Assembly: GCF_004210375.1 (NCBI RefSeq)
Contig: NC_134834.1
Location: 91,640,170-91,704,169 of the forward strand
Direction of reading: 5' to 3'
From: Tachypleus tridentatus
Taxonomy: Eukaryota; Arthropoda; Merostomata; Xiphosura; Limulidae
DNA length: 64,000 bases
Translations under genes and position numbers: made by a program
Shown here: one piece after another, positions 35,743 through 48,605 of the stretch
Position numbering within the stretch: the first letter of the stretch is position 1
Layout of the letters: each line of letters opens with the position of its first letter
The notes under the pieces: model-generated
What the model saw: only the letters and a program-made list of their open reading frames with translations
What the model was told of the DNA's origin: nothing
The model's database searches: none

Positions 35743-37024
35743 CATTCTCGCAAAGGTCTCTGCAGATTGTAAAATAACAGTAAAGCAACCAGTTCTTTTT
35801 ATTGTACTGAACCAAGTTTAACTTTGGACTTAAATACAAATTTTATCTTGAATTATTATTCTATTAAACAGAATTTTATTAACATGGGACGCGAGTTTGA
35901 CATCACGGTATTTTCAAATGTTTTATGATAAAGCAAAATTATGAGAATTTTGTGCTATGCTACAAGTACATCGTTACATGTGGCGTAAGTAGACCTCTAG
36001 TATCTATTACAGACAACACTTTGTAACGGATACTTGATTATTAACCTTTGGTGCTTTCCTGGTGTAACAGACAGTAACTTCTCTTGCATAACATCTCCAA
36101 ATGTAATCAGATATTTTGTTTTTTTTAACTCTTTGGAAGTATTCCAAAACTAACCAGTAAAGGTCAGTCAGATTCAGATCTGAGATAATCAAGGCAAATC
36201 CAAATATTATATGTCTGTGAACACTGATGAGATATAATGGCTGGTATGATGTGGTGTGTTATAATGCTGAAAGAACTATTGTTTTCCTTACAGAAGTTCA
36301 TTTGTACAGCTAATGTTGGATAATCAATGATGGTCCAATACGTCAAGGCATTAACTGCTCACGTAATAATTATGACTTGACAAAGTTCAAACAGGAATAT
36401 ATATTTAGATTACAATCATGACCTTTACTCGTTGGGATAGCAAAGATATTACACTTATTTTTACACATAAAATATGAGGAAAACAATGAGTAGCGAGGCT
36501 TATCGATTTACACGCTAATGACCAACAGTGTTTAATTCAGGGGATATTCAGAATAAATTTTTCCTCCCTGTGCAAATATGCTCCTCAGAAGTACACTATT
36601 TTCCATTTTGTCAAATATTAATTCTAATTCGTTTTCCCGAGCTACACGTTACCCAACCCTCCTAGCCAGGTGGAAATGTTAAGATCCATCACTGAGAATC
36701 CACCACGCTTTATCTTAATAACTGCACTTGCGGTACCATCAGATTGAAGGCCTTTTTTTTCCACGGCTGTTATGAGCAACTTGAGGACTTCAGTTTATCT
36801 ATGAATTTTTAAGACACACAATATTCTTTATTAGTGACACCCTCTTTGGATCTGCACTTTACTTTCTTCATGTATCGACACACCCTCTTAATTGAACAAT
36901 TTACAATAAATCATTATATACTTTTATCCCTTTAGTTTAGATTCGTACATCTTTGTTTAATTTGAATATTGTTTAACAAGGAGAATCTCATTCTACACGC
37001 TAAGCAGCTTAGGATGTAAGATTT

Positions 37025-37077
37025 TAACTACAAGTAGATAGCCCGATATGGCTTTGCTAAAAAAAGAAAACACAAGA
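37025..37077 (+). mobile_element. SINE-3 3' remnant
   Basis: AGATAGCCCGATATGGC and AAAGAAAACACAAG tail only; sister at 45114-45166. Confidence 0.6.
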
Positions 37078-38096
37078 AAACTCAAGGACACCATATAGTA
37101 AATTTTGCTTCGTAACTGTAGTACTTCATAATACAACATGCATTCTCTTACACTTACTGTATTTTTTCTGTGTCATTCTCTTGGCACATTGCCAAATGGC
37201 TGAAAAGCTTCTAGTAGAATGCATGATTTCATTTCTGTTCAACTTCTTTTTCTTCGAAGCCAGAACTTGTAATGTAACTTTGTATATTTACATGAAAGTT
37301 TATCCTGTCAATGAAGGGAGTTTTCACTTGAACTAGCTGTTGCTATCATTTTTAATATTTTCCCAATTGTAGATATAAATTCATTGGCACACGATTAAGT
37401 AAGTTTTTGTATGTGGTTTACACAAACACATTGGAAGCGTAGTCCTCAATCTCTATGACATAAATATGTATAATAAATACAGTATGTAGACAAAAATAAC
37501 AAGTTAGTTTCTTGAAGGTTCGGCTACAGCTCTCTTTATTAATTTTGAGCTACTTACAAGAAACGATCCAATATAACATTTCTTTCCATTAGTTCCTAAT
37601 TATCATATGTATGCTCAGACATCCACATTCAACTTTTCTTAAAGCTACATATGTTTATTAATATAAAGGACAATAAATGTAACGTCTTCTATTTCGTTCA
37701 CTCAAATTTTATTTTAATACATTACTGGTTATAACGATATACAAAACAGACTTCACCTGGGCTTTGCATGTATGCATCCACATACATTTTATGGTGGTTA
37801 CACTAAAGTTCGTGTATAATAATTTCTTACATAGCACTAACTTTTCTTAAAATCGTGGGTGTAAAATCTGTTGCAGAACTCTTTCTGTGTTCCAATTCCA
37901 TTTAGTACAATAATTTTCACTGTCTAAATTTCTTATCGATCACATTTTTTTATGATTTGAGTGTAAATATTTTGTGAATAAATTTTCTGTTCTTGTGAAT
38001 GACTTAAACCTGTTTTTCGCGGAAATTCCATATTGATTCAGTATAATGTTTTCACTTATTATTTCCTTACCCTGTATTAAGAAAGGTTCAATCAAC

Positions 38097-39065
38097 ATGT
38101 ACACAATTAGGAAAATGCCAGCTTATCAAGATGTTTACAATGTCAGAATTGTCGGAGTCTTTACTCCCAAATATTTAAAAGAAGCCATCCAATGACGACA
38201 TTATTATACTGACATTTCCAAAATCTGTAACAACTTGGACACAATATAGCGCACAATATCTTGCCCAAAGGAAAACCACTGACAAGTCTGGAAGAATACA
38301 ACCTTTCTTGTCCTATAATAGATTTTTTTGAAAAGGAAGGTATTGAACTCATGCCTCGACCTGGGGCTGTGAAAACTCATCTCCCATTTCACGTAAAACT
38401 TTATTCTGCTAAAGCAAAGTACATCATAATTATTCGAAATCCAAAAAATTGTTGCTTTTCATTTTATCATCATACCAAAACGTTTCCACACTATCAGTTC
38501 TCAGAAGGAACTTTTGATGAATATTTTGAAATTTTTCTGAATGGAGAAAATGACTGGGGAGACTACTTCGATCATATTATTTCGCTTTATGAACATCGAA
38601 AATTTCCAAACGTTTTATTCCTTGTTTACGAAGAAATGAAAGCAGACAATCAAGTTACAGTGAAACAATTGCCAAATTTTAGGGCAGGAATATTTTGATA
38701 TGCTTGAAAATGACGCTAATTTGTTGAAGAAAATACTATATCAAACAAGTGTAGAATATATGAGAAAACACATCAACGAACAGTTCAATGGGTTTTGTCA
38801 CAAAGAAAACAAAGAAGAAAAACTGAAACATCAAAATATACGTGTTCATAAAGCAATAAAGTTACTTCAGGAATATGTTAAAGTTGTAAAGGCACCACAG
38901 CCGAAAGAGAACACTTTTATTCAAAAAGGAGTTGTTGGTGACTGGAAGGATCATTTCTCTAAAGATCAGTCAAAACGTTTGAAGGCAAAATTTGATGAAA
39001 AGAAAAAGGGAACACATATCCCTAATATTTGGCCAGAATTGTTTTATGACGTTCTCGAAAATTAG
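38097..39065 (+). pseudogene. Sulfotransferase pseudogene P1 (B-like)
   Basis: Full-length B-like frame in several pieces. A 14-bp deletion after 38192 removes the codons before the PAPS loop and shifts frame. A 2-bp deletion near 38243 follows. The loop itself reads FPKSVTTW (Gly to Val, codon 38227-38229). The frame then stays open from 38261 to about 38650 (KTHLP and RNPKNCCFS recognisable), with two 1-bp losses near 38661-38680. 38700-39065 reads through RKG-equivalent QKGVVGDWK to the same C-terminus as B1. It lies on the plus strand, head to head with B1, 6.7 kb away. Confidence 0.93.
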
Positions 39066-40574
39066 GTATAAATATTTATTATGCAGCTCTTTAACACTGA
39101 ACTGTTTCAAAACCCGCCACAACTCTAAACATAAAAAGCCACCTTCAGCAGAGTAGAAAGGGATAGAAAGGTGTCTTGCAAATAAAGAGAAAGTTACTAA
39201 ATTTATAATATGGTAAGTGATGTATGATGTAGACATTTTCTGATATATACTACGAGGCCACCAAAAGTTGGAGAAAACTACAAGAAAGGGACTGATACTT
39301 TCAGAAGATAAATTCACTTTTTGTAAAAAATATTCAACAATGTTATGAGCTACTTTCTAAATATTTTAATTTGTTAGCTATAGGGAGCTGTGGGCCATAA
39401 CGATGATGGCAAGATGGAATAAATTTTGACTTAAGATCTGGCAAAGCAAGGAAAGATTAAAATAGACGATTCGGGAAACATCAGATAGATAGATAATTGT
39501 TTCTAGCTGGTCAAATGAACCTGCCATTGTGTTTAGTGAGGTATTTGGATCTGTGTGAATTATTACACATTCAGTTACTTTGAACGTATTAAATGTATTT
39601 TATATTGGTGTCGTTTGTACACTTAGCATACAAGTTACAAGTATTTGACAGTGTAAAATCATTAAGGAAGAAATAAAATGATTTGTTGTTGTTACGATGA
39701 TTTACTTTCACCAGAGAATGTTAAAAAACCTGCCATGAAAGAACAAAGTTACAAAAGTATGCTATAAACAAACTTAATAAATTGAAGTAGGGATAGAAAG
39801 TATCCATATACAATGTTGCCATACATAAAACTGGATAATCTGATCGTATTCAAACTTTCAGATTTAAAAATATATATTATTATAATCTTTCATGATAAAT
39901 CTCTCTTCCTTTATTAATTGTCACTAAATTTGAACTTACTTCACTATTTATGGGGTCACTCAGGTTTATTTATTGTTTGAGCTGACATCACATGCTATTT
40001 GACACAAATGATGATGCAAAATTCCTTAGAACATTAGTGTTAAAAAGTAAGGAAATATGATGACAATAGTTGAGTTAGGATGTTTAAACAATTCATAGAA
40101 CTAACTGGATCAGTTCTTCTGAATGATAGTTATATTATCACAATTTTTACTTTTATTTTAATCTTGTGTAGTTTCGATTTTTTCCAGCTGCAACAACTAG
40201 AAGTCATAAGAAGAAAGTTAGAAATTAGAAACCAGTTACAGCATTTTAAAAATCCCACGTCATCTTTAGGCTGTTGTGTTAGCTTCTTTTTATTTGTTGC
40301 CACATTGAATTTATTTTTTGCTTAAGGCTTCTATAATTTATGTATTATACTTACTTAATACTTTTATGTTGGAAATCTGCCTATCAGAATATGACATTGT
40401 TCTGTAGGAAGTTATTCAGTGCTAATTGTATTTATATGTCCACTAACTTATTGTTTACACATTTATGTATTTTTTTTACTTTTCTATTACGTAACTTGCC
40501 CAAGTAATAATAATTAAAAACTTGTGACGTGTGTAAGCATTTTTTACATTCTATGCATCAGATCATCAAGCTGG

Positions 40575-40632
40575 TGTTTTTCATTGTGCAAAGCTATGTG
40601 AGGGCCATCTGCATGAGCCATTCCTGATTTTG
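40575..40632 (-). mobile_element. SINE-1 3' remnant
   Basis: TGCAAAGCTATGTGAGGGCC and GAGCCATTCCTGATTTTG only. A shorter piece survives at about 18990-19015. Confidence 0.5.
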
Positions 40633-40841
40633 AAGTCTAATAACATAGAAGACCAGTGGATTTTTTTCAGTTTCATTTGATTAAATGAACAGTTTAATTA
40701 TTACAGTAAAGTTGTAGCAAAAAAAAATTGACAGCATTACATATAGATAAAAGCATACGTATTTTATTTATAGCATTATAGAAATCACATTTGAACACAG
40801 AGAGAATTATTTTTATATTATCTTTAATAAACTGTATAAAA

Positions 40842-40930
40842 TATGGATTTTGAGAACAATCTTCCAATAAGGAATCATAAGTAAGTTTTTAATTGGCTTA
40901 AAAAAGTGAGGTGTCATGTGTAATTATTAC
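40842..40930 (+). repeat. Direct repeat, first member (P1 block)
   Basis: Counterpart of 19275-19360; paired with 41396-41475. Confidence 0.75.
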
Positions 40931-41395
40931 AGTAAAGTTGTAAATGTGCCTTTTATTTAACACTTCAGTTTTGTTCTAGTCTTATCTGCATTACAACATT
41001 CTTAACAAATATTAATCAAATATTCTTTAATGAATTTGTAGTCACTGGCGAGTACTTTTACACAAGTCATGCAAGTGAAATTATCCATATCAACAACAAA
41101 CATTTATTCTTTCCATTTCACTGCATGCAATTTAACTTTTTTTTTTATGATAACTCCCTCAATATTGTTACAACCAGGCCTTTCAGGTTGGCAACAATAA
41201 TTGTTTTAACAATGCAATGTGATGATTTTGGTCCTGTGGGCAGTCACATATATACACATATATTACTCCTATGATCATTAATTATACTCAGCAACTCTAT
41301 GGCTGATTTTGATAATGATGGCATTTTCAACAATATACTGAGACCTGAATAGTGGTAGTGGTAAAACAAAATTTATTTGTCAGAATTATGCAAAT

Positions 41396-41475
41396 ATGGA
41401 TTTTGAGAACAATCTTCCAATAAATAATCATAGGTAAGTTTTAAATTGGCTTAAAAAGTAAGGTGTCATGTGTGA
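41396..41475 (+). repeat. Direct repeat, second member (P1 block)
   Basis: Counterpart of 19827-19905, inside the conserved tract. Confidence 0.75.
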
Positions 41476-42809
41476 AAACTAATTATGCCCTGACTCCTAT
41501 TAATTTTGTTTTGTTTACTGAACTGTTAATTTGAAAAGGTTAATAGGCTAAAACTAATAAGTCTAACAACAGTGAAATAAACTGTGTAACTTTATCACTA
41601 TTATTTGACATACTGTTTTAATTTCTTTGCTAGGTGTTGATGTTTAAAACTGTAACATTAACTGTTTTGCACTGCATATAACATCATTTTTCACACCTTT
41701 GTATGTTAGCAAGTTCAGCCTGATGAGTTCTAATATTGAACCAAACAGCTTCACTTGCTATGACAAGTTGTGAAAAAGGTTTAAAATGATATTTTACAAA
41801 TACCCCTGATTTGATATTGATAATAGAGTAATTTTGAAGAATGAGAAAAAAACCTCCTCCGTTCTGGAGATTTTATCAGCACTGTTAAGCATGTCGTTTT
41901 TACTGCTTCACTGGCTTTCAGCATTAAAATAATATTTGTTATGAAAAAGTAAGTGGGAATGGCACTCCTGTATGTAGCTTATAGCATTCACACATGCATG
42001 TTGAACTGATAATATAATGAACACCTTATATAGGCAACAGAGAGAAAGAGCTATATGCATGCAGATCTTTCAGTAAGAAATAGAAAATTGTATAAACTTA
42101 TGAGGAAAAGCTGCTGTTTCAACTTCAATTCAACTGTCATGGTTAACAACTCAAAACAGTTGCCTCAGTTGTCACTACCCCCTTCCACTTCAAACTTGTT
42201 TTGCTGCCTATCCACTTTTATATTTCAGTCTAGTTATGAACAAGGCAGTTTAATGTATATCTGTAGGTTTTCTCAAGAGTTTCTTGAAAGTACTCATGGC
42301 TTCATCACCTGTCATGCCAGTATCATTATTTAATTGATATTATTACTGGTCAACACTGAGAGTAAAAACTTTAAGAAGGAAGATAATAACATATCCATAG
42401 GCTGTTGCTAAAAATAACACCTTTTTCAAAAGATATTATGGTTCTACAAATGAATATTAACATTTCTGCAATATTTTCATTAATGAACAAAGGAAGTGAC
42501 AATCTAAGGACAATGTTCTAGCAGACCCAAAAGTTGATATTCCTGCTCATGGTTGCAGTGTAATTGTATATTAATACTATTGCATACACAGATGTGGGCT
42601 ATCAAAATCTTTGTGTACATACCATATTATTAAAATGTGTAAAAGTACAGTACCAAAAGTAATTCACTCTTCAGTTCATTTTACAACTGATCATGGTGAG
42701 CAAATATATTCATCATTAGAATACTGCATTTCTTATAAAAACAAAGAGTATTTGAAATAAAAGAACAGAACTGTTTATGTTGTAGCTAACAGTTACTACT
42801 TCTCAGATT

Positions 42810-42924
42810 CTGGCTGGACATCCTCTTGGACTTGCAACACAAGAAATTGGGTTTCACACCTGTGGTGACAAGAGCACAGATAGCCCATTGGATGGCTTTG
42901 TGCTTATTTACAAATAAACAAACA
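42810..42924 (+). mobile_element. SINE-2 fragment
   Basis: Same insertion as 7058 and 21241; here the AGATAGCCCATT body is intact. Confidence 0.7.
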
Positions 42925-43543
42925 ATTCTTGTGACTCATGTGATACCTAGGTCATTGCCACAATAGGATAATCCAATAAAAAAGCAATAGATGATGTAAT
43001 CTCAAGGTCTCACCTGACTTGCCAGAGGAAAGGATTATTGTCCACATTTACATAGTATACTGTACTTTTCAGTGATCTTTTCCAAGAGATAGCTTACTTG
43101 ATGTCGTACGTGAATGATCCAGAAAGACATTCAATAGCTCAGACACTTATGGTCACAATGTCCTTTCAGCCTATTTATCGAATTACTAGAACTCATCCTC
43201 ATTTAATCTAACAGTTGATATTCAAGACTTTACATTAACTAATACTAGCCATCTTAACTGTGTAGTGATCGAGTACTGTTATCGAATCTTCTTTAGGTGG
43301 TTTCTCAGTGAAACTGATTTTAACAGCTTGGAGAGTAAGATTCATAGTGCCTTTTAAATCCATTAATGTTGCAAATAACAAGTCACCATCATTTTGTAAT
43401 AACCAAACATTTTACCATGAAATACCACTTTATAGTTCAGAGAGCTAGGAATGTCTTATGCTTTCAGTCATTTAATCTTAAAACAAATGATTGTCATAAA
43501 TGCTTGCTTAGTTATTGAATCACAATTACATTGATCACAGTGT
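42812..43543. repeat. Array copy III stub
   Basis: Matches 21241-21970 closely, then switches at TGATCACAGTG/TATTGCAG to sequence matching 35345. Both SULT A and B and everything between are missing from this unit. Confidence 0.8.
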
Positions 43544-43660
43544 ATTGCAGAAACCAATCGTACAAACTGGTGTTTACACATTCTTCAAAAACATCATAAG
43601 CTCACAATACGCTGAAGTTTGTTTGAGATACTTCATATTTTTTCGTTCCTTACCAAAAAG

Positions 43661-43831
43661 GTCCGGCATGGCCAGATGGTTAGCGCGATCGACTCGTAAA
43701 AGAGTAGCCCAAGAGGTGGATTGTGATGACTAGCCACCTTCTCTCTGGTCCTTCCCTCAACACTCCTTAGTTAGGGATAGCTAGCGCAAATAGCCCTCGT
43801 ATAGATTTGCGCGAAATTCGAAAACAAACAA
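43661..43831 (+). mobile_element. SINE-1, internally deleted
   Basis: Head joins directly from GACTCGT to AAAAGAGTAGCCC, removing the B box and half the body that are present in the sister at 35467. Confidence 0.85.
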
Positions 43832-45113
43832 ATTTCCTCGCCAAAGCTCTGTGCAGTGTGTAAAATAACATTGAAGCCAACCAGTTCCTTTTATTGTACT
43901 GAACCAAGTTTCACTTTGAACTTAAATACAATTTTCGTCTTAAATTATTATTCAATTAAACAGCATTTTATTAATAGGGGATGCGAGTTAGATATCACAG
44001 TATTTTCAAATCTTTTATGATAAAACAAAATTATGAGAATATTGTGCTATGCTGCTCGTACTTCGTTACACGTGGCGTGAGGAGACCTCTAGTGCCTATT
44101 ACAAACAACACTTTGTTACGGATACTTCATACTAACATTTAGTGCATTCCTGGTGTAACAAACAGTCACTTCTCTTGCATACCATCACCGAATGTAATCA
44201 GATTTTTTTTTAACTCTTAGGAAGTATTCCAAAACTAACCAGTAAAGGTCAGTCAGATTCAGATCTGAGATAATCAAGGCAAATCCAAATATTATATGTC
44301 TGTGAACACTGATGAGATATAATGGCTGGTATGATGTTGTGTGTTATAATGCTGAAAGAACTGTTGTTTTCCTTTCAGAAGTTCATTTATACAACTAATG
44401 TTGAATAATCAAAGATGGTCCAATAGGTCATGGCATTAATTGCTCACGTAATAATTATGACTTGACAAAATTCAAACAGGAATATATCTTTAGATTACAA
44501 TCATGACCTTTCCTCGTTGGGATAACAAAGATATTACACTTATTTTTACACATAAAATATGAAGAAAACAATGAGTAGCGAGGCTTATCGATTTACACGA
44601 TAATGACCAACAGTGTTTAATTCAGGGGATATTCAGAAGACATTTTTCCTCCCTATGCAAATATCCTCCTCAGAAGTACACTATTTTCCATTTTGTCAAA
44701 TATTAATTCTAATTCGTTTTTCCCGAGCTACACGTAACCCAACCCTCCTAGCCAGGTGGAAATGTCAAAATCCATCACTGAGAATCCATCACGCTTCATC
44801 TTAATAACTGCACTTTCGGTACCATCAGACTGAAGGCCTTATATCCACGGCTGTTATGAGCAGCTTATGGACTTCAGTTTATCCATGAATTTTTAAGACA
44901 CACAAATTCCTTTATAAGTGACACCCTCTTTGGATCTACACTTTACTTTCTTCATGTATCGACACACCGTTTTAATTGAACAGTTTACAATAAATCATGA
45001 TATACTTTTATCCCTTTAGTTTAGATTCGTACATCTTAGTGTAATTTGAATACTGTTTAATTAGGAGAATCTCATTCTTCACGCTAAGCAGCTTAGGATG
45101 TAAGATTTTAACT

Positions 45114-45166
45114 ACAAGTAGATAGCCCGATATGGCTTTGCTAAAAAAAGAAAACACAAGAAAACT
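45114..45166 (+). mobile_element. SINE-3 3' remnant
   Basis: Same remnant as 37025-37077. Confidence 0.55.
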
Positions 45167-46059
45167 CAAGGACACCATTTAGTAAATTTTGCTTCGTAAC
45201 TGTAGTACTTCATAATACAACATGCCTTCTCTTACACTTACTGTATTTTTGCTGTGTCATTCTCTTGGCACATTCCCAAATGGCTGAAAAGCTTTTAGAA
45301 GAATGCATTATTTTTTTTCTGTTCAACTTCTTTTTCTACGAAGCCAGAACTTGTAATGTAAATTTGTATATTTACCTGAAAGTTTATCCTGTCAATGAAG
45401 GGAGTTTTCACTTGAACTAGCTGTTGCTATCATTTTTGGCATTTTCCCAATTGTAGACACAAATTCATTGGCACACGATTAAGTAAGGTTTTGTATGTGG
45501 TTTACACACACATTGGAAGCGTAGTCCTCAATCTCTATGACATAAATATGTATAATAAATACAGTATGTAGACAAAAATAACAAGTTAGTTTCTTAAAGG
45601 TTCGGCTACAGCTCTCTTTATTAATTTTGAGATACTTACAAAAAACTATCCCAATATAACATTTTTGTCCATTAGTTCCTAATTATCATATGTATGCTCA
45701 GACATCCACTTTCAACTTTTCTTAAAGCTACATATGTTTATTAATATAAAGGACAATAAATGTAACGTCTTCTATTTCGTTCTCTCAAATTTTATTTTAA
45801 TATATCACTGGTTATAACGATTTACCCAACAGACCTCACCTGGGCTTCGCATGTATGCATCCACATACATTTTATGGTGGTTACACTAAAGTTCGTGTAT
45901 AATAATTTCTTACATAGCACTAACTTTTCTTAAAATCGGGGGTGTAAAATCTGTTGCAGAACTCTTTCTGTGTTCCAATTCCATTTAGTACAATAATTTT
46001 CACTGTCAAAATTTCTTATCAACCACATTTTTTTATGATTTGAGTGTAAATATTTTGTG

Positions 46060-46455
46060 TCGGAGAGGACTGTTACATACCATTCCCAAAACCAATCAAT
46101 TTTCGGGGTATCACATTTCTTACCATGTAAAAATGTATTTCAAATATAAGTCATTTTACAAGAATTTTATATCAGCTAATTTACATGTTCAAAATAATTT
46201 TTATATGATGTATTCAACTTTCTGTATTTAGTGATGCCTTTCCAGTGGGGTACGCCCCCTACCTTGCACTTTTTCTCCAGCACCAGTTGAATACAATAAC
46301 ATTATCTAACCTCAAGTAAAGAGCCCAACTGCTTAACTAATTGCCTGCAGTTGTGACCTTAATTTGTAAATTAACAACGTTTAGTTGATCCCCAACTAAG
46401 GTCAGAGCTATAGTAACTTGTTCATTCATTGCCTTATTGTTAAAAAATATAATTT
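46060..46455. other. Leader segment retained in P2, missing from P1
   Basis: About 46130-46190 (ATGTAAAAATG through ACATGTTC) matches the 5' flank of B1, so at least this part is ancestral and was lost from P1. A stretch at 46073-46116 (TGTTACATACCATT, GGGGTATCACA) resembles the retroelement remnant at 5730-5775; this may be coincidence. Confidence 0.5.
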
Positions 46456-46570
46456 ATTTTCTGTTCTTGTGAATGACTTAAACCTGTTTGTCGCGGAAAT
46501 TCCATATTGATTCAGTATAATGTTTTCACTTATTATTTCCTTACCCTGTATTAAGAAAGGTTCAATCAAC

Positions 46571-47540
46571 ATGTACACAATTAGGAAAATGCCAGCTTAT
46601 CAAAATGTTAACAATGTCAGAATTGTCGGAGTCTTCACTCCCAAATATTTACAAGAAGCCATCCAATGACGACATCATTATGCTGACATTTCCAAAATCT
46701 GTAACAACTTGGATACAATATAGCGCACAATATCTTGCCCAAAGGAAAACCACTGACAAGTCTGGAAGAATACAACCTTTCTGTCCTATGATAGATTTTT
46801 TTATTAAAAGAAAGGTATTGAATTCATGCCTCGTCCTGGGGCTGTGAAAACTCATCTCTCATTTCACGTAAAACCTTATTCTGCTAAAGCAAAGTACATC
46901 TTAATTATTCGAAATCCAAAAAAAATTGTTGCTTTTCATTTTATCATCATACCAAAACGTTTCCACACTATCAGTTCTCAGAAGGAACCTTTGATGAATA
47001 TTTTGAAATTTTCTGAATGGAGAAAATGACTGGGGAGACTTCTTCGACCATATTATTTCGCTTTAAGAAAATCGAAACCTTCCAAACGTTTTATTCCTTG
47101 TTTACGAAGAAATGAAAGCAGATCATGAAGCTACGGTGCTAACTATTGCCAAGTTTCTAGGGCAGGAATATTTAGATATGCTTGAAAATGACGCTAATTT
47201 GTTGAAGAAAATACTATATCAAACAAGTGTAGAATACATGAGAAAACACGTCAACGAACAGTTCAATGGGTTTTGTCACAAAGAAAACAAAGAAGAAAAA
47301 CTGAAACATCAAAATATACGTGTTCATAAAGCAATAAAGTTACTTCAGGAATATGTTAAAGTTGTGAAGGCACAACAGCAGAAAAAGATCACTTTTATTC
47401 AAAAATGAGTTGGTGACTGAAAGGATTATTTCTCTAAAGATCAGTCAAAACGTTTAAAGGCAAAATTTGATCAAAAGAAAACGGGAATAGATATCCCTAA
47501 TATTTGGCCAGAATTGTTTTATGACTTTCTCGAAAATTAG
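46571..47540 (+). pseudogene. Sulfotransferase pseudogene P2 (B-like)
   Basis: Carries the same 14-bp deletion (after 46666), 2-bp deletion and Gly-to-Val loop change (46701-46703) as P1. It has further private lesions: frameshifting indels near 46801, 46920 and 47010, a stop where YEHR should be (near 47064) and a broken GVVGDW region (47405-47420). Unlike P1 it keeps the AKFLGQEY stretch in frame (47112-47408 is open). Its own decay therefore continued after separation from P1. Confidence 0.93.
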
Positions 47541-48566
47541 GTGTAAATATTTATCATGTAGCTCTTTAACACTGAACTGTTTCAAAACCCGCCACTACTC
47601 TAAACATTATAAGGCACCTTCAGCAGAGTAGAAAGGGATAGAAAGGTGTCTTGCAAATGAATAAAAAGTAACTAAATTTATAATATGGTAAGTGATGTAT
47701 GATGTAGACATTTTCTGATATACACTGAGAGGCTACTGAAAGTTGGAGAAAACTACGGGAAAGTGACTGATACTTTCAGAAGATAAATTCACTTTTTTTT
47801 TTTAAATATTCAACAATGTTATGAGCTACTTTTTAAATATTTCAATTTGTTAGCTAGAGAAAGCTATGGGCCATAACGATGATGGCAAGATGGAATAGTT
47901 AAATTATATGTCAAGAAATGTCTATAAATTTTGACTTGAGATTTGGCAAAGCAAGGAGAGATTAAAAGAGAGGATACGGAAAACATCAGATAGATAGAGA
48001 ATTGTTTCTAGCTGGTCAAATGAACCAGCAATTCTGTTTAGTGAGGTATTTGTATCTGTGTTAATTATTACACAGTTACTTTGTACTGTTAAATATATTT
48101 TATATTGGTGACGTTTGTACACTTAAAATACAAGTTACAAGTATTTAACAGTGTAAAATCATTAAGGAAGAAATACATTAATTTGTTGGTGTTACGATGA
48201 TTTACTTTCACCAGAGAATGTTAAAGAACCTGCCATGAAAGAACAAAGTTACAAAAGTATGCTATAAACAAACTTAACAAATTGAAGTGGGGATAGAAAG
48301 TATACATATACAATGTTGCCATACATAAAACTGGATAATCTGATCTAATTCAAACTTTCAGATTAAAAAAATATTATTATAATCTTTCATGATAAATCTC
48401 TCTTCCTTTATTAATTGTCACTAAATTTGAACTTACTTCACTATTTATGGGGTCACTCAGGTTTAGTTATTGTTTGAGCTAACATCACATGCTATTTGAC
48501 ACAAATGAGGATGCAAAATTCCTTAGAACATTAGTGTTAAGAAGTAAGGTAATATGATGACAATAG

Positions 48567-48605
48567 ATAGCATCCTAACTCCCCGACTTTAATTTAGCTG
48601 TGGGC
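48567..48605 (-). mobile_element. SINE-2 stub cut by the copy III/IV junction
   Basis: Only the part equivalent to 8925-8941 and its flank remains. Confidence 0.4.

Larger units (their letters stand above)
35341..42811. repeat. P-type block with pseudogene P1
   Basis: 35341-40070 matches 43544-48565 in order, including the pseudogene. 39092-42811 matches 17818-21240. Apart from P1 it holds SINE pieces and unassigned AT-rich DNA (35743-38096 and 39066-42811). An 81-codon open frame at 40080-40325 is broken in the sister at 18839. Confidence 0.8.
43544..48565. repeat. P-type block with pseudogene P2
   Basis: Collinear with 35341-40070. Differs by an internal SINE deletion near 43680, by about 395 bp retained at 46060-46455, and by small indels. 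Ends at ATGACAATAG, where copy IV begins. No intact gene; 43832-46570 and 47541-48565 are otherwise unassigned. Confidence 0.8.

Noticed and set aside
38970-39317. 115-codon minus-strand open frame
   Set aside because: It begins in P1 flank and ends antisense to P1; not conserved after P2.
40080-40325. 81-codon open frame with two hydrophobic stretches
   Set aside because: The sister copy at 18839 carries frame-breaking differences, so it is not maintained.
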